IMG/VR virus record: IMGVR_UViG_3300032278_003763
Span: 1-56,740 of that record
Length of the DNA: 56,740 bases
Reading direction: 5' to 3' (one strand)
Origin: a virus
Part shown: positions 1 through 10,475 of the stretch, piece by piece
Position numbering within the stretch: position 1 is the stretch's first letter
How the letters are laid out: every line of letters begins with the position of its first letter
The notes under the pieces: generated by a model
Seen by the model: the letters and a program-made list of their open reading frames with translations, nothing else
What the model was told of the DNA's origin: nothing
The model's database searches: none
Program-made: the position numbers and the translations under genes

Positions 1-2
1 AA

Positions 3-3000
3 GTTAGAGACGTGGCTAAAGCAGGTTTAGAAAAAAGCTTGACAAGAAATCTAGACGCTCTAAAGTCGTTGGTCGGCGCGCTCCCCGGCGGCGAAGCCGC
101 TCTCGCTGGATTGGAAAAAATTGAAGGCCAGATACCGGAAATAGCAGAAAAGAAATTATCCGCCAAACTTAGGGATGATGAAGATATTCTATCACAAATA
201 GAACAAAATATAGCTGACCTTGATGCCACCGTAAGAGAAGTCAATTTAACGCAAGATAATATATCAGACGCAATTAGAGAAGTCCTTGGTGACAAAGCCA
301 ACCTAATAACCGACCCATTAAGAGACATAGAGCAGGGCATCTTAATGGAACAAAAAAGCAAAGCCATTAGAGACCTTGAAGTAGGCACGCAAAGAGCGCA
401 GGCTGAAAAAAATGTACAGGAACAGAAAGCTGGGGCCAACTTTGAGGAGCTGAGAAAAAGCCTTCTTAACGCCATAAACTCGTTGGCAATGGACCCCGAT
501 GCACTGAAAGCGTTTGGTAATGCGATAAATATCCCCGATTTGTCGATGGAAAAGATTCAAGATTTGAGATTCAATCTTGTAGACTTCAAAAAGTTGCAGG
601 CGGGAGACTGGGCAAAGAAAGGGGCGGGACAAACGGGAATGACCGCAGAGTCCATAGAAAACTTTCGACTAGTAGACAAAATAATTACGAAGATTGTAGA
701 AGGCACCCCCGAGGCGATAATCTCTGGCGCCGCGAAAGCATTTGAGGCGACGGGACCAATGCAGTGGACATATGGCCGAGGCAACATGCAGTGGGCAGAT
801 GTGGGTACGAATGTAAAGATAAAAGACCGAGGTTACGAGCTAAGGCCTGCTTCCGCTGCATCGGCGGAAGGTGAAACAATAAGAACCCCGGGAAGCATGC
901 AAGATGTAACTTTTCCAATGAGAAACATATATACGGTTACCCCAGCGGAAATCATGAACTACTTCAGAGAGGCGGCCAACAAGGGGTTTAATGCCGAAGA
1001 AATGGTTCGAGCATTAAATTACGGAGCCGGTACGGGTCAGACTCAGCAGCTAGCGGGAGATAAAAGGGAGGTCGTTCGTGCATCCGACGCAAAGATCGCG
1101 GCGGCGCCGAACCCGTTTTTGCTCACCCAGCAATATACCGATGCCGCCACTACTTTACATCAAATTATGGACAAATTCACCGATGCGCTAGGACTCGAAG
1201 CCAAGGAGGATGGCTATGTGTCGATGGAATTCGCTCAGGCAAATAGCTACGTAAGAGCTTTAATGGAGGCTATCGCATCTAAGACCATTGGCGGCTCAGA
1301 AGCAGCGGGCGCTGCGAGAGTTTTTGAACAAAATGTCGAAGGGATATTCGGCAAGAATCCCGTAGGTGAGCAAAAAGTACTTAAAGAAAATTTAAACCTG
1401 CTTGCGTTATCTTTCCAACAGAGTGGTCATGATTTCAACGCAGTTCGCCAAGACTTAGGGAACACCGCGGCCAATATTAAGAACCTAAATACTGACTTTA
1501 AGAGCTCCTTCGAACAATGGGGAGATCAGTTTAAGCACGTCAACGACGCGGGCGACCGTTTAACCGGTTCGTTAGAAAATATATCCAGAGGCATCGATTT
1601 AAAACATGCACAACTAATGGCCGCGGGGGCACCCGATATAGCAGCGTCAGCATTAGAGGAATTTTGGACCGAAATAGATACGATTACGAAAAAAACGCGG
1701 ACTGGTCGTCCGGGCGGCAACAAACCTATCGGTCCGCGGAACGTAGAAGATACGCAAAGACTTGAGCAACATATAGAGTTAATGAGGCTCAAAACAGAAA
1801 TCGATACCAAACTCAGGGCGATAGATATGACTGACATGGACAAGCAAGATCCTAGGGATGTTATGAGTAGCGTCAAAGAAAATTTCCAAGTTTACGAAAA
1901 AATACTTGGAAAAAAATTCATGGAGCAAATTAAACCGGATGACTCGACCTCCGCCCAAATACAGGTTCAAAACCTGAAAAAACTGCTCGTGGAAAAAGAG
2001 ACGGCTACTCAGAAAAAAATTGAATTACAAAGGGGGAATCTCATAGGGTCAGGCGGCGAAGTTCTTTCGAAGACCGTGGACGCAACACAGAAAGGTGCAG
2101 ATTGGTATGAAGGCATAACGGCAGAAATGAATGCCAACTGGGCTAACCTAGAAAAAGGTTTGACTGATGCAGCTAAATACGACGCCGTGGTTGTAAGGTC
2201 TCAAGTAAATCACGCTCAGTCAATGAGGCTCCATACTGAGGCCTTGAAAAGGGACGCTATGTCAAAGAGCGATGAGCAAGCGAGAATCGCGGCGGAAGCG
2301 GCAAAGGAGCGTCAGAAGAAGGAAAACGATGCGCTAAGGAAACCCGTAACCCAGCTCAACAAGGTAGAGGCTCAAAATCGTTTGGCACTGCGCGAGCAGG
2401 AGATGAAAGAGCTAAGAGAGCGCAGAGGAAGAAGGACAACGGGTGTTTTTCAACATATTCCTGAGGAAAAGTTCAAAGAAGATCAAACGCTCGGCGCGCA
2501 GCATCCGCTGGTCAAAAAGGGCCTATATAAAGCTGGTTATAAAGCCAAAGCAGGAGAAGTTAAAAAAGGCACCGGGCTCGATCCGATGACGGGCCTACCC
2601 CTATCCATAGCGGATCCTGCTGTCGCTCGTACCGCATTAAGTTTAACTACGTCCGAAGCAACAGCCAAACAAGGGATGGCGGAAATAGTAAGGAGCGGTC
2701 ATTTGGTAAATGCTATTTCTGAATCGTATATAGAAAATATCCTTGCTACTCCCGCCGAAGCTTTGACTTGGGTTACTGAAGAATTAGAACGACTCGAGCT
2801 AGAGGCAACCGACGTAGGTAGAGCAGATATGCCCGAACTCAAAGCCAAGATCGCCGGATTAAAACTCAGGCAAGCCAAATTAAAGCAAGCCCCGAAAGAC
2901 ATTAGAGACCTCAAGGGCGTAGAGCTAATGAAAAAACACCCGGGCGAGTTAGTGTTCGAGGGACGCAGAAGAACTCCGAAACGGAACGAGGCTATGAGTT

Positions 3001-6000
3001 TTAAGTGGGATGCAATTAGGGCTCGGCAAGCAGCTGAACCCTTGTTAAAAGCCAGCCAAAAACATCAGAAAAACATGGCTGCTCGCAAGAAATGGGAGGA
3101 TCAAGCAGCGCCCGATTGGCAGGGGCCGGGAACGAGTAAAAAATACCAAGAGATGAAAGGGCCGATCGCTGCGCTTGAAAAGGTTCGTGATGAGGCAGGT
3201 CGAGGGATGGAGCGCATTAACAAAGCCTATGCAAAAGGAATGGAAACCTTGGTAAAGGAAACTCCACAAAAAGACCTTCCAAAAAATGTAGAGACTTATA
3301 CAAAAGCATGGGTCCCGGCAATTTCTGCTTCGACTGAGGCTTACAGAAAAGCAGATAAAGAGTACAAGGACCAAGTAAAACTTCAAAGTGAAGAGCTTAA
3401 GAGATTCCGCGCAGAAGGACACGTCCTTGCTCAGGCACAATACAACACGCGGGAAGACGCAGCCGACAGAGAAAAGGAAGAAACAGCTCGACTAGCTGAA
3501 ATCACTAAGTTAAAACAGGAACAAAGTGAGGCACACGCTCAATATCTCCAAAGGCCTCTGGTCCCGAGCCAGACCCCAAACGTTGAGGATTTTAGACAAA
3601 GAACCTCACCGCAGCTACCCGGCCTACGGAGAGGTCCACTTATTTTGCCTCATCATGAGGATCCTATTTTTGACGCCTTACAAGAAGCACGCGATCTACA
3701 AGCAGACGCGGTAATCGAGATTCTGAGAACACCGGGTTTGGATCCAAAAATGATAGACGACTTTACGGAACAATGGTACCAAGCGGTGGGCGAGATAAAG
3801 AAAAATCCAAAAGACAAACAAAAAATCCTCGACAAGCTCTTACTGGGGGTGCGCCAGCGCGGCAGTTCTTGGTCGAGGATCGGCAATATTGCTCTTGAGA
3901 GTACTGTAGATGCCCAGCAAACCTACTTTGATGCGCTGATAAAAACGTATGACATTCCCGTCACGAAAACGCAGCTTCATCCTACAACAGGCCTCCCGAC
4001 ATATAATCCGCTCGATTTAACAGCGTGGTTAGAAGCATCTGGCGGGGACAAGGGGCTCGACGTTGCGGAACTACTTAATGAGCATGGAAAGCTTGACTTT
4101 GAAAAATTGTTAGAAGCCATAAAAATAAAAGATAAAGAAAATTATGATGCTCTACTCAAGCAAAGGTCAGACCAAATAGAGAAGGTGAAAGACAAGCTCT
4201 GGACATTTACTCCAATAGCAAAAGAGGAAAAACTACAAAAAGACCTTGCAAAAACATGGCATGCAAAGAAAAAGCCTCTCGAACAGATGTTCCAAGACGT
4301 TTATAAGGACAATATACTCGACCCCTTGGTTGATTGGGGTAAATGGGGCGCAGAATTCGAAGGGGGGTCTTACGTACCCAGAACCTTCGACACTGCTCTA
4401 CCAAATATAGCTGCGGGAGAACAAAAATTCAAAGGCACTACCGAACAACGGGCGGCCTCCTACGAGATGAATCGAAAGTTCAATGTGGCAAAAACGCATG
4501 TACAAGCTAATATGAATGAGCTAAATAATGCAATTATGATGTATTACTCGCTGGGCGCAGATGATTTTGTCGAAACGCAAAAGCTCATGAACGATGACCT
4601 TAGAAAGAGCATTCAGGCGTATATAAAAGGGGAGGTGACTTGGCCTCAGTTCATGCAGCTGTTCAAGGCCACTACAAGAATAATCGACGAGAAGTTGATA
4701 AATCAAGAAGCAATAGGCTATAGAGAATACGAACAAAGGCTCCTAAATAGTATAAATTTACTAGATAAACTCGGCAGAGATACCTCTGAAAACTTCCAAA
4801 AATATTTAGATTCTATTATAAGTTTTAATGTTCATGATATGAATAAACTAGAGAGAGTCTTTAGGGAGCAAATCAGAAAGAGCGGTGACTATTCTCGTAA
4901 AGAATTCGAACCCGAATTTGATCTCGACGGCGTAAATACCTTGGGCAACGTTATTTCTTCGGCGCTAGGTAAATACTCTAAAGAGCTAAAGTCGGGAGAC
5001 ATAAGCAGAAAAGACTTTAGCGAGCTTGTAAACGACATGGTGCTCCTAGACACAACGATTAACAGGTATGTTAGAGAAAAGAGAGGCACAGTATCGGGTA
5101 TTCAAGAAGAAATCAAAAGACAGTTTGAGGGTCGGACAAAAATGGGTCGCTTCGACGAAGCTCAGGATCTTTATGGGCAGTTCAAAAAATGGATGGTTCA
5201 GCCCAAGAATGAAGAAGAAAAAACTTTAGACATACAAAGATCTTTTATGGAACAAGCCCGGGAAGTTGCCACGGGACAATTAGAGGTGTTCGAAATTCTA
5301 AACGAAAGTACCTTGGCGAATCTAGAGAAACTGAGAGAGGCTGGTTTAATTTCAGAGCAAGGGAAAGGCGGGCTCGTTGACATACAGAAACAAATAAATG
5401 CCCAAATAATGGCTAGAGAGATGGGCATCAAGGGAGGATCCATTACGCGCGGAACTGGAAAATATAAACATAGCGCGGCAGGTAAGGATAGAGAAATACA
5501 ACGTATAATGGCTAACCCCAATAGTGGCGCATTCGGTGATCCAAAGATGGCCGAAACCATATATAGATCACACCATCCCGGAATCAAAACAGCTGAACAA
5601 AGAAAATTTGAGGCTGAGCAGAGCTTAGGAAGAGAAGGCAAGGGGGCTCCGAAAAGGGGAGACTTTGGCCGGAAAGGGAAAGGGGCAAAATTATTCAAGG
5701 CAGCACAAAACGAATACGCTCTTAGAGTAAGAGAAAGGGTGGCGAAAGATTTTAGAGAGGAAACCAAAAAAATTACGATAGCGCCCACGGGCTGGAAGGG
5801 TTTCGATACGGCTAAGCTAAGAAGCGTCGCGGACCAAGGCCTTCAGATGATTCAAGACAAAATGATGCCCCCGCTCACAGCAACCACGGAAGAGACAGAG
5901 GCGGGAATAAAGGCATATTACTACAAAATGCCGGTGGAGGATAAGGATGGCAAAAAACAATGGAAATATATTAGAAACAAGGAAGACGCTTATAAGCAGG

Positions 6001-8798
6001 CCATGGCTGCGAGAAGGCAGCTAAGCAAGGAAGAAGAAGAAAATATTATAATGGAAACGAATCTCAGGTTACAGGATTCAATGACCGACAAAGAGTTTAC
6101 GAGCTTCTTGGAGTCGGATTTAGCTGCTGGGGGTGAGAGAGGAGAGCTTGCTGGCCTGTTTAGGGACGGTAAATTATCCAGACAAGGTTATCTGGAGGCA
6201 ATAGCCACCACGGATAATCTCGTTAAAACTAGAAACGAGTGGATAGCGGGAATGGCGAGCCAAGAACAATATTTAAATTCCATTATCCAAAAATATAACG
6301 ACAAGGCTAAGAACGCACGAACCCCTGAAGGTAGAAAGGCGATGAAAAAGCTCCAAGACGAATACATGAAAGCCTTGTATGCGCCACAAAACGCGACGGA
6401 CAAAATATTGGAGAAAGACGCGAGAGAGAGAAGTATGGGCGCACGTCTTACAGAGAAGCAGATGTATGGCACCCACGGTACCAACGCGTGGGGCGCCGAG
6501 GTGCGAACTTCGCCGGGCGCATATGCCCAAGCCGACAGGGATGCTAAAAGATACGAAGCGCTTCGTGCAGAAGGTAAAATCAGCACGGCTGCCGCTGGTG
6601 CCGCCAAGGCCGTTTCTGAAGACTATTGGACCATGCATGCGATGTGGGAAGATCAGAGAATTAGTTCTGAGGCTTTGAGGCAGGTGGCTGAGCGGGCTGT
6701 GCAAACTGCAAGAGAGACAGGCATGGCCATAGAAGAAGTTAAAAGGTTAGAAGCAACATTGTACCGTGACGCATACAAACGTACTGGTGAAGATGCTAGG
6801 CGAGGAAAATTCGATAGAAAAATGGAGCGTGTACCAAGACTGACTAAAGCGGAAAATGATGCGGTGTCAGCCCAAATTTCAGAACAAGAAGACAGGTTGG
6901 CGGGTTTTCGCCAAAGGGGAGAGATAAGCGACGAAGCTCAATCGGCTGGGTTTGGAATAATTACCGATAACGCAATAAATAAAAAGCTATATGAAACCGG
7001 CAAGATGGGTTCTAATGCTTTAGCAGAAGGCTCAATGGCTGGACTACAGACAGCTCGGCAATACGGATTAACAGAGAAGGAGCTGGGATATGATCCATAC
7101 CAAAAAGCACTAGGAGACAAGTTCAGATACAATGCTAAACAATGGACGGAAGACATGCAAGATATAGTCTTGCACGGCGTAGACGCACTCAGGGATAATA
7201 TGGCTGACGCATTCATGTCTATTATTGACGGAACCAAGGATGTTAAGGAGGCGTTTGCGGATTTAGCAGACGTAATGTTAAACGAGGTTACAAAAATGGT
7301 AATGCAGGCCGCAATATCATCCATGATGGGAGGAATAGGCGGCGGGATGCGGGCTCTGGGAGGAGGAAACAAGGGCGGACTAGTTCCTGAATTCAAAGAG
7401 GGTGGCGTCGTAAGGGCTGGAGGAAGCGGGGTCAGAGATGACATTTTGGCCAAGGTCCATAACAATGAGTATGTCATAAAACGTTCCTCTGTTTCTAAAT
7501 ATGGGCTACCTTTCTTGGATGCAATCAACCAAGGTAGCGTCGCTACTGCTGCTACGGGTGGTGGGATGCATGGAGGTTACCCATCAAGAGCGCCAGCTTA
7601 TGTGGCGCCTCCAGACGATGACTGGGAAGGAAGTTCTCTATGGGAAAATATTTTTGGTGGAGGATATAATGACCCTGATGATGAACCAGCCAGATTAGAA
7701 CAATCAAGGATTTATGCTCCGAAAGGAACGCTAATATCAGACCTTAAGCCAGAAGATCTAATTGACCCGCAGAAGGGACTAACGTCTCAGTACGAAGAGA
7801 GAAGAAGAGGTAAATCCGTAGACGCAATCTTAAGGAACGCAGTAATCTACGATAACGACCTGTTCCCTGACGAAATAAACCAAGACGTAAGCAAGATGAT
7901 GACCAGACGGTCTCTAATGGATGATCTAAATCCCAAAAATAGATTCCGTTTAGACAAAGAAAAAACCTTTTGGACTTATCAGGACAATTTACGTGCTGAC
8001 GAAGAAGCTTACCAAGAAGAGCTTAAACAGTACGAAGAATATAGACAGGGCCAAAAGAATAAAATGATGTTCAATATGGCCTCCCTTTTTGGAATGCATT
8101 ATGCTTATGGTAGCGGAAACCTGTTAGGAAAACCTTTTCAGGGTCCAATATGGCAAGGCAATACAGGCGGATTGATTCCCAAATATGCTAACGGCGGCCT
8201 CGCCGGATTCAATATAAGTGGGATTGCTAGTCTGTTCAGTGGGCTTTCCGCTTCGCCCAGCACAAGCAAGGGGCCCATGCCGTCTACCTATAGCCCGGGG
8301 TATTCCGGTTTCGGTCGTGGGGCCGCAGGGTTTGGCGGCTTTGATGAAGATCCTGCTCGCGCTCTATGGGAGAGAACCGGAAGCCCCATTCCTTATGCTA
8401 ATGGTGGTCCCCCTTCTCAAGGACACGCCTTGTTGACTGAAGGAGAATTTGTAATGAGCAGGGATGCTGTTAGAAAATATGGTATACCATTCATGGGCCA
8501 GCTTAACAACGGCACTTTGCCTAGAGCAGCTAATGGCGGGCTCATGGGTTCTAACGGGGGATCTATACTAAACCCGAGTACTGGCTCTAATATGTCTAAC
8601 ACCAACAACATTAATATAAGCGTAAGGGTTGATAGCAATGGCCGGGCCGCAGGCACGGTAAGCGGAGGAACAGCTGGAGAGGGACGAGAACTGGCAGGAT
8701 CCATAGAAGAAGCAGTAGTTAGGGTGCTTTCTTCTGAGATGCGACAAGGGGGCATCCTTGAGGGAGCCAAGCCAAACAGGTTTGGTACGACCGGCTAA
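3..8798 (+). CDS. Tail tape-measure protein (5' end outside window)
   Basis: At least 2930 residues. The frame is open to the left edge, so the GTG at 12 is probably internal and the true start lies outside. The protein is mostly charged, Ala/Lys/Glu-rich and helical, as expected for a protein that sets tail length and fills the tail tube. The C-terminal fifth turns Gly-rich and carries twice a motif usual in lambda-like tape-measure proteins: DDILAKVHNNEYVIKRSSV with KYGLPFLDAIN near 7435-7535, and HALLTEGEFVMSRDAV with RKYGIPFMGQLNNG near 8422-8515. The length is more than three times that of lambda gpH (853 aa), which by the usual length ruler implies a very long tail. The TAA stop overlaps the stop of the convergent tail gene. 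The neighbours (tail-tip genes) support the call; strand orientation is unusual because the tip genes run the other way. Confidence 0.88.
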   Translation, partial: VRDVAKAGLEKSLTRNLDALKSLVGALPGGEAALAGLEKIEGQIPEIAEKKLSAKLRDDEDILSQIEQNIADLDATVREVNLTQDNISDAIREVLGDKANLITDPLRDIEQGILMEQKSKAIRDLEVGTQRAQAEKNVQEQKAGANFEELRKSLLNAINSLAMDPDALKAFGNAINIPDLSMEKIQDLRFNLVDFKKLQAGDWAKKGAGQTGMTAESIENFRLVDKIITKIVEGTPEAIISGAAKAFEATGPMQWTYGRGNMQWADVGTNVKIKDRGYELRPASAASAEGETIRTPGSMQDVTFPMRNIYTVTPAEIMNYFREAANKGFNAEEMVRALNYGAGTGQTQQLAGDKREVVRASDAKIAAAPNPFLLTQQYTDAATTLHQIMDKFTDALGLEAKEDGYVSMEFAQANSYVRALMEAIASKTIGGSEAAGAARVFEQNVEGIFGKNPVGEQKVLKENLNLLALSFQQSGHDFNAVRQDLGNTAANIKNLNTDFKSSFEQWGDQFKHVNDAGDRLTGSLENISRGIDLKHAQLMAAGAPDIAASALEEFWTEIDTITKKTRTGRPGGNKPIGPRNVEDTQRLEQHIELMRLKTEIDTKLRAIDMTDMDKQDPRDVMSSVKENFQVYEKILGKKFMEQIKPDDSTSAQIQVQNLKKLLVEKETATQKKIELQRGNLIGSGGEVLSKTVDATQKGADWYEGITAEMNANWANLEKGLTDAAKYDAVVVRSQVNHAQSMRLHTEALKRDAMSKSDEQARIAAEAAKERQKKENDALRKPVTQLNKVEAQNRLALREQEMKELRERRGRRTTGVFQHIPEEKFKEDQTLGAQHPLVKKGLYKAGYKAKAGEVKKGTGLDPMTGLPLSIADPAVARTALSLTTSEATAKQGMAEIVRSGHLVNAISESYIENILATPAEALTWVTEELERLELEATDVGRADMPELKAKIAGLKLRQAKLKQAPKDIRDLKGVELMKKHPGELVFEGRRRTPKRNEAMSFKWDAIRARQAAEPLLKASQKHQKNMAARKKWEDQAAPDWQGPGTSKKYQEMKGPIAALEKVRDEAGRGMERINKAYAKGMETLVKETPQKDLPKNVETYTKAWVPAISASTEAYRKADKEYKDQVKLQSEELKRFRAEGHVLAQAQYNTREDAADREKEETARLAEITKLKQEQSEAHAQYLQRPLVPSQTPNVEDFRQRTSPQLPGLRRGPLILPHHEDPIFDALQEARDLQADAVIEILRTPGLDPKMIDDFTEQWYQAVGEIKKNPKDKQKILDKLLLGVRQRGSSWSRIGNIALESTVDAQQTYFDALIKTYDIPVTKTQLHPTTGLPTYNPLDLTAWLEASGGDKGLDVAELLNEHGKLDFEKLLEAIKIKDKENYDALLKQRSDQIEKVKDKLWTFTPIAKEEKLQKDLAKTWHAKKKPLEQMFQDVYKDNILDPLVDWGKWGAEFEGGSYVPRTFDTALPNIAAGEQKFKGTTEQRAASYEMNRKFNVAKTHVQANMNELNNAIMMYYSLGADDFVETQKLMNDDLRKSIQAYIKGEVTWPQFMQLFKATTRIIDEKLINQEAIGYREYEQRLLNSINLLDKLGRDTSENFQKYLDSIISFNVHDMNKLERVFREQIRKSGDYSRKEFEPEFDLDGVNTLGNVISSALGKYSKELKSGDISRKDFSELVNDMVLLDTTINRYVREKRGTVSGIQEEIKRQFEGRTKMGRFDEAQDLYGQFKKWMVQPKNEEEKTLDIQRSFMEQAREVATGQLEVFEILNESTLANLEKLREAGLISEQGKGGLVDIQKQINAQIMAREMGIKGGSITRGTGKYKHSAAGKDREIQRIMANPNSGAFGDPKMAETIYRSHHPGIKTAEQRKFEAEQSLGREGKGAPKRGDFGRKGKGAKLFKAAQNEYALRVRERVAKDFREETKKITIAPTGWKGFDTAKLRSVADQGLQMIQDKMMPPLTATTEETEAGIKAYYYKMPVEDKDGKKQWKYIRNKEDAYKQAMAARRQLSKEEEENIIMETNLRLQDSMTDKEFTSFLESDLAAGGERGELAGLFRDGKLSRQGYLEAIATTDNLVKTRNEWIAGMASQEQYLNSIIQKYNDKAKNARTPEGRKAMKKLQDEYMKALYAPQNATDKILEKDARERSMGARLTEKQMYGTHGTNAWGAEVRTSPGAYAQADRDAKRYEALRAEGKISTAAAGAAKAVSEDYWTMHAMWEDQRISSEALRQVAERAVQTARETGMAIEEVKRLEATLYRDAYKRTGEDARRGKFDRKMERVPRLTKAENDAVSAQISEQEDRLAGFRQRGEISDEAQSAGFGIITDNAINKKLYETGKMGSNALAEGSMAGLQTARQYGLTEKELGYDPYQKALGDKFRYNAKQWTEDMQDIVLHGVDALRDNMADAFMSIIDGTKDVKEAFADLADVMLNEVTKMVMQAAISSMMGGIGGGMRALGGGNKGGLVPEFKEGGVVRAGGSGVRDDILAKVHNNEYVIKRSSVSKYGLPFLDAINQGSVATAATGGGMHGGYPSRAPAYVAPPDDDWEGSSLWENIFGGGYNDPDDEPARLEQSRIYAPKGTLISDLKPEDLIDPQKGLTSQYEERRRGKSVDAILRNAVIYDNDLFPDEINQDVSKMMTRRSLMDDLNPKNRFRLDKEKTFWTYQDNLRADEEAYQEELKQYEEYRQGQKNKMMFNMASLFGMHYAYGSGNLLGKPFQGPIWQGNTGGLIPKYANGGLAGFNISGIASLFSGLSASPSTSKGPMPSTYSPGYSGFGRGAAGFGGFDEDPARALWERTGSPIPYANGGPPSQGHALLTEGEFVMSRDAVRKYGIPFMGQLNNGTLPRAANGGLMGSNGGSILNPSTGSNMSNTNNINISVRVDSNGRAAGTVSGGTAGEGRELAGSIEEAVVRVLSSEMRQGGILEGAKPNRFGTTG

Positions 8799-9664
8799 AG
8801 GTCTAATTCTGTTTTATCATACAGTTTTTTAATGGCTTCATCTATCTTAGAAATAGCTTCATTATATACTGCTTCGTTTTTACTTATGTTTCCTTTCATC
8901 AAGGGTATATTCAAATTGGGAGTAAAGTCTCTTATTACTTGATAAGTTGTATTAATTCTGTTCTCTCCGGGATGATTAATATTTAAAAGAATTTCCCATT
9001 TGTTAATAGATATTTTTCCTTTAATTAATTTGGGGGGCAAGGAGTTGTTTAGCTCTAGGTGAGTTTTGTTGTTTTCGCCGTCAATCCTAATGCTCTTTAC
9101 GCTCCTTTCTTCGATGGACCTGCTGTCTAACAATGTTACATTTAAAACTACCTCTGCGCTGTCTCCGGCGCCCGAAACCAGCCGAGTTCTTTCTGCTGGG
9201 GCTTCTATGTATACGCCTTTAGACTTGATCGTGAGAGCCTTTATTTCGCCCTGAGCGCCCACCTCAGCCACTTCTAGCTCCGTAGGGGTGTCGATGTCAT
9301 CTATGGCGCTATAGCTGCATACGCCGCCTTCTGGGCGCAGCAAATCCCCTTGCTTATAGCTTTTGCCAGCGGCGGCAATCGAAACGCTATCGACTTCATA
9401 TTTTTTATAAGAGAAGGCGATAACGTCGTTCATTGTTACATTTATCCCGACGTTATCGTCGATCACAAGCTCTGCTGGCGAAGCGACTGTTACGTCTTTT
9501 ATATAAAAAAACTTATTTTTGCCGATTACTGTATAAAAGTGATCATCGCCCTCAAGTATAACGTAGCTCCCGTTTCGTAGGGTGCCCCAATCAGCTTGAG
9601 ATGAGGCCACGAGGCGGTTTGAGTTTTTTAAAATAGAAGCTGTGTATCCAAATTGTTTAGCCAT
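8795..9664 (-). CDS. Tail-associated protein, last gene of tail-tip operon
   Basis: 289 aa; not a named family that I recognise. The middle (VDSVSIAAAGKSYKQGD, then LEVAEVGAQGEIKALTIKSK with GVYIEAPA) has the rhythm of the GSGY beta repeats common in phage fibre proteins and clearer in the neighbour at 9668-10474. It is predicted beta-rich with a helical, charged C-terminus. It starts three bases after the stop of that neighbour, so it is the promoter-distal end of the leftward operon carrying the M, L, K, I and J homologues. Role inferred from position: a tail-tip or side-fibre component. Its TAG stop overlaps the tape-measure TAA by two bases. Confidence 0.6.
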   Translation of the reverse strand: MAKQFGYTASILKNSNRLVASSQADWGTLRNGSYVILEGDDHFYTVIGKNKFFYIKDVTVASPAELVIDDNVGINVTMNDVIAFSYKKYEVDSVSIAAAGKSYKQGDLLRPEGGVCSYSAIDDIDTPTELEVAEVGAQGEIKALTIKSKGVYIEAPAERTRLVSGAGDSAEVVLNVTLLDSRSIEERSVKSIRIDGENNKTHLELNNSLPPKLIKGKISINKWEILLNINHPGENRINTTYQVIRDFTPNLNIPLMKGNISKNEAVYNEAISKIDEAIKKLYDKTELDL

Positions 9665-9667
9665 TTT

Positions 9668-10474
9668 TTATTCCTTGTTTTCTGTTGTTAAATTTTTTAA
9701 ATATAAGTCATATATATTATACGTGTTTTCAAAGCCTTGCTCTAAATAGTGATATATATTATTTTCGGGTTCACTCGCTACCGCCCGAGCCTGCATGCCG
9801 TCTGCTTCTTCAGGGGGAGAGAGACTGACGATGGGAGCCTCCATGTATGAGCTACCGACCCGAACGGTTTTTATGTTAATTACTTTTCCGTCTTCGATTT
9901 CTGCTATAGCTTTCATTTGAAATCCCGGCACCTCATCTTTTTGAGGGGGGGCTATCGTTACGGTCGGTGGGTTGTCGTACCCAGAACCCGGGTTAGAAAC
10001 GTCTATATCAAACACATTGTCAAATACATTAAAGTTAAGTACTTTATTTGTTTCTTCGTATTCAAATTTTTCAGAATCAAATAGCTGAGGTATATCTCTT
10101 AAGTATTCCTTTATCTTTTTGATGTGTTGCGTGCAGTCAGGACATTCGCTTTCTAAGCTTATAAGAAACTGTATGTCTAGCTTGTTAAGGATAAGGTTTC
10201 TATGCTTTCTTATGGTATCTTTTTTTCTTTTTTTGATTTCTCCGAGCTCATTAATTAGACCTTTTTCTAAATCAAAGCTTTCTTGAAATGTGACGGGGGA
10301 ATAACTAGGATCATTAATAAAATAAGCTCTGTCTACATCGGGGGCCGATAGCCCTTCTAGCTCCATAGCCGTCTTAATGAAGTCTTCCGGCTCGCCACCG
10401 GAAGGGAGAGAAAAGGTCAGTTTCTCCCCCGTCTTTAGGACTATCATTAATACGTTGTTGTCTAAAGGCTTCAT
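9668..10474 (-). CDS. Tail protein with GSGY-type beta repeats
   Basis: 268 aa. The N-terminal half is helical and charged (contains an RKHRNLILNKLDIQFLISLE stretch and a CPDCTQHI pair). The C-terminal half has two copies of a repeat seen in many phage fibre and tip proteins: DVSNPGSGYDNPPTVTIAPP and VRVGSSYMEAPIVSLSPP, each followed by an 'A.A....G.V' strand. It is separated by one base from the J homologue upstream and three bases from the next gene, so it is probably cotranslated with the tip. Function beyond tail structure cannot be read from the sequence. Confidence 0.6.
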   Translation of the reverse strand: MKPLDNNVLMIVLKTGEKLTFSLPSGGEPEDFIKTAMELEGLSAPDVDRAYFINDPSYSPVTFQESFDLEKGLINELGEIKKRKKDTIRKHRNLILNKLDIQFLISLESECPDCTQHIKKIKEYLRDIPQLFDSEKFEYEETNKVLNFNVFDNVFDIDVSNPGSGYDNPPTVTIAPPQKDEVPGFQMKAIAEIEDGKVINIKTVRVGSSYMEAPIVSLSPPEEADGMQARAVASEPENNIYHYLEQGFENTYNIYDLYLKNLTTENKE

Positions 10475-10475
10475 C

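Noticed and set aside
6188-6607. Long - strand frames inside the tape-measure gene (for example 6188-6607, 6938-7528 and 5198-5788)
   Set aside because: They lie entirely inside a gene with a continuous domain pattern and have no Shine-Dalgarno, start logic or domain; they are antisense shadows.
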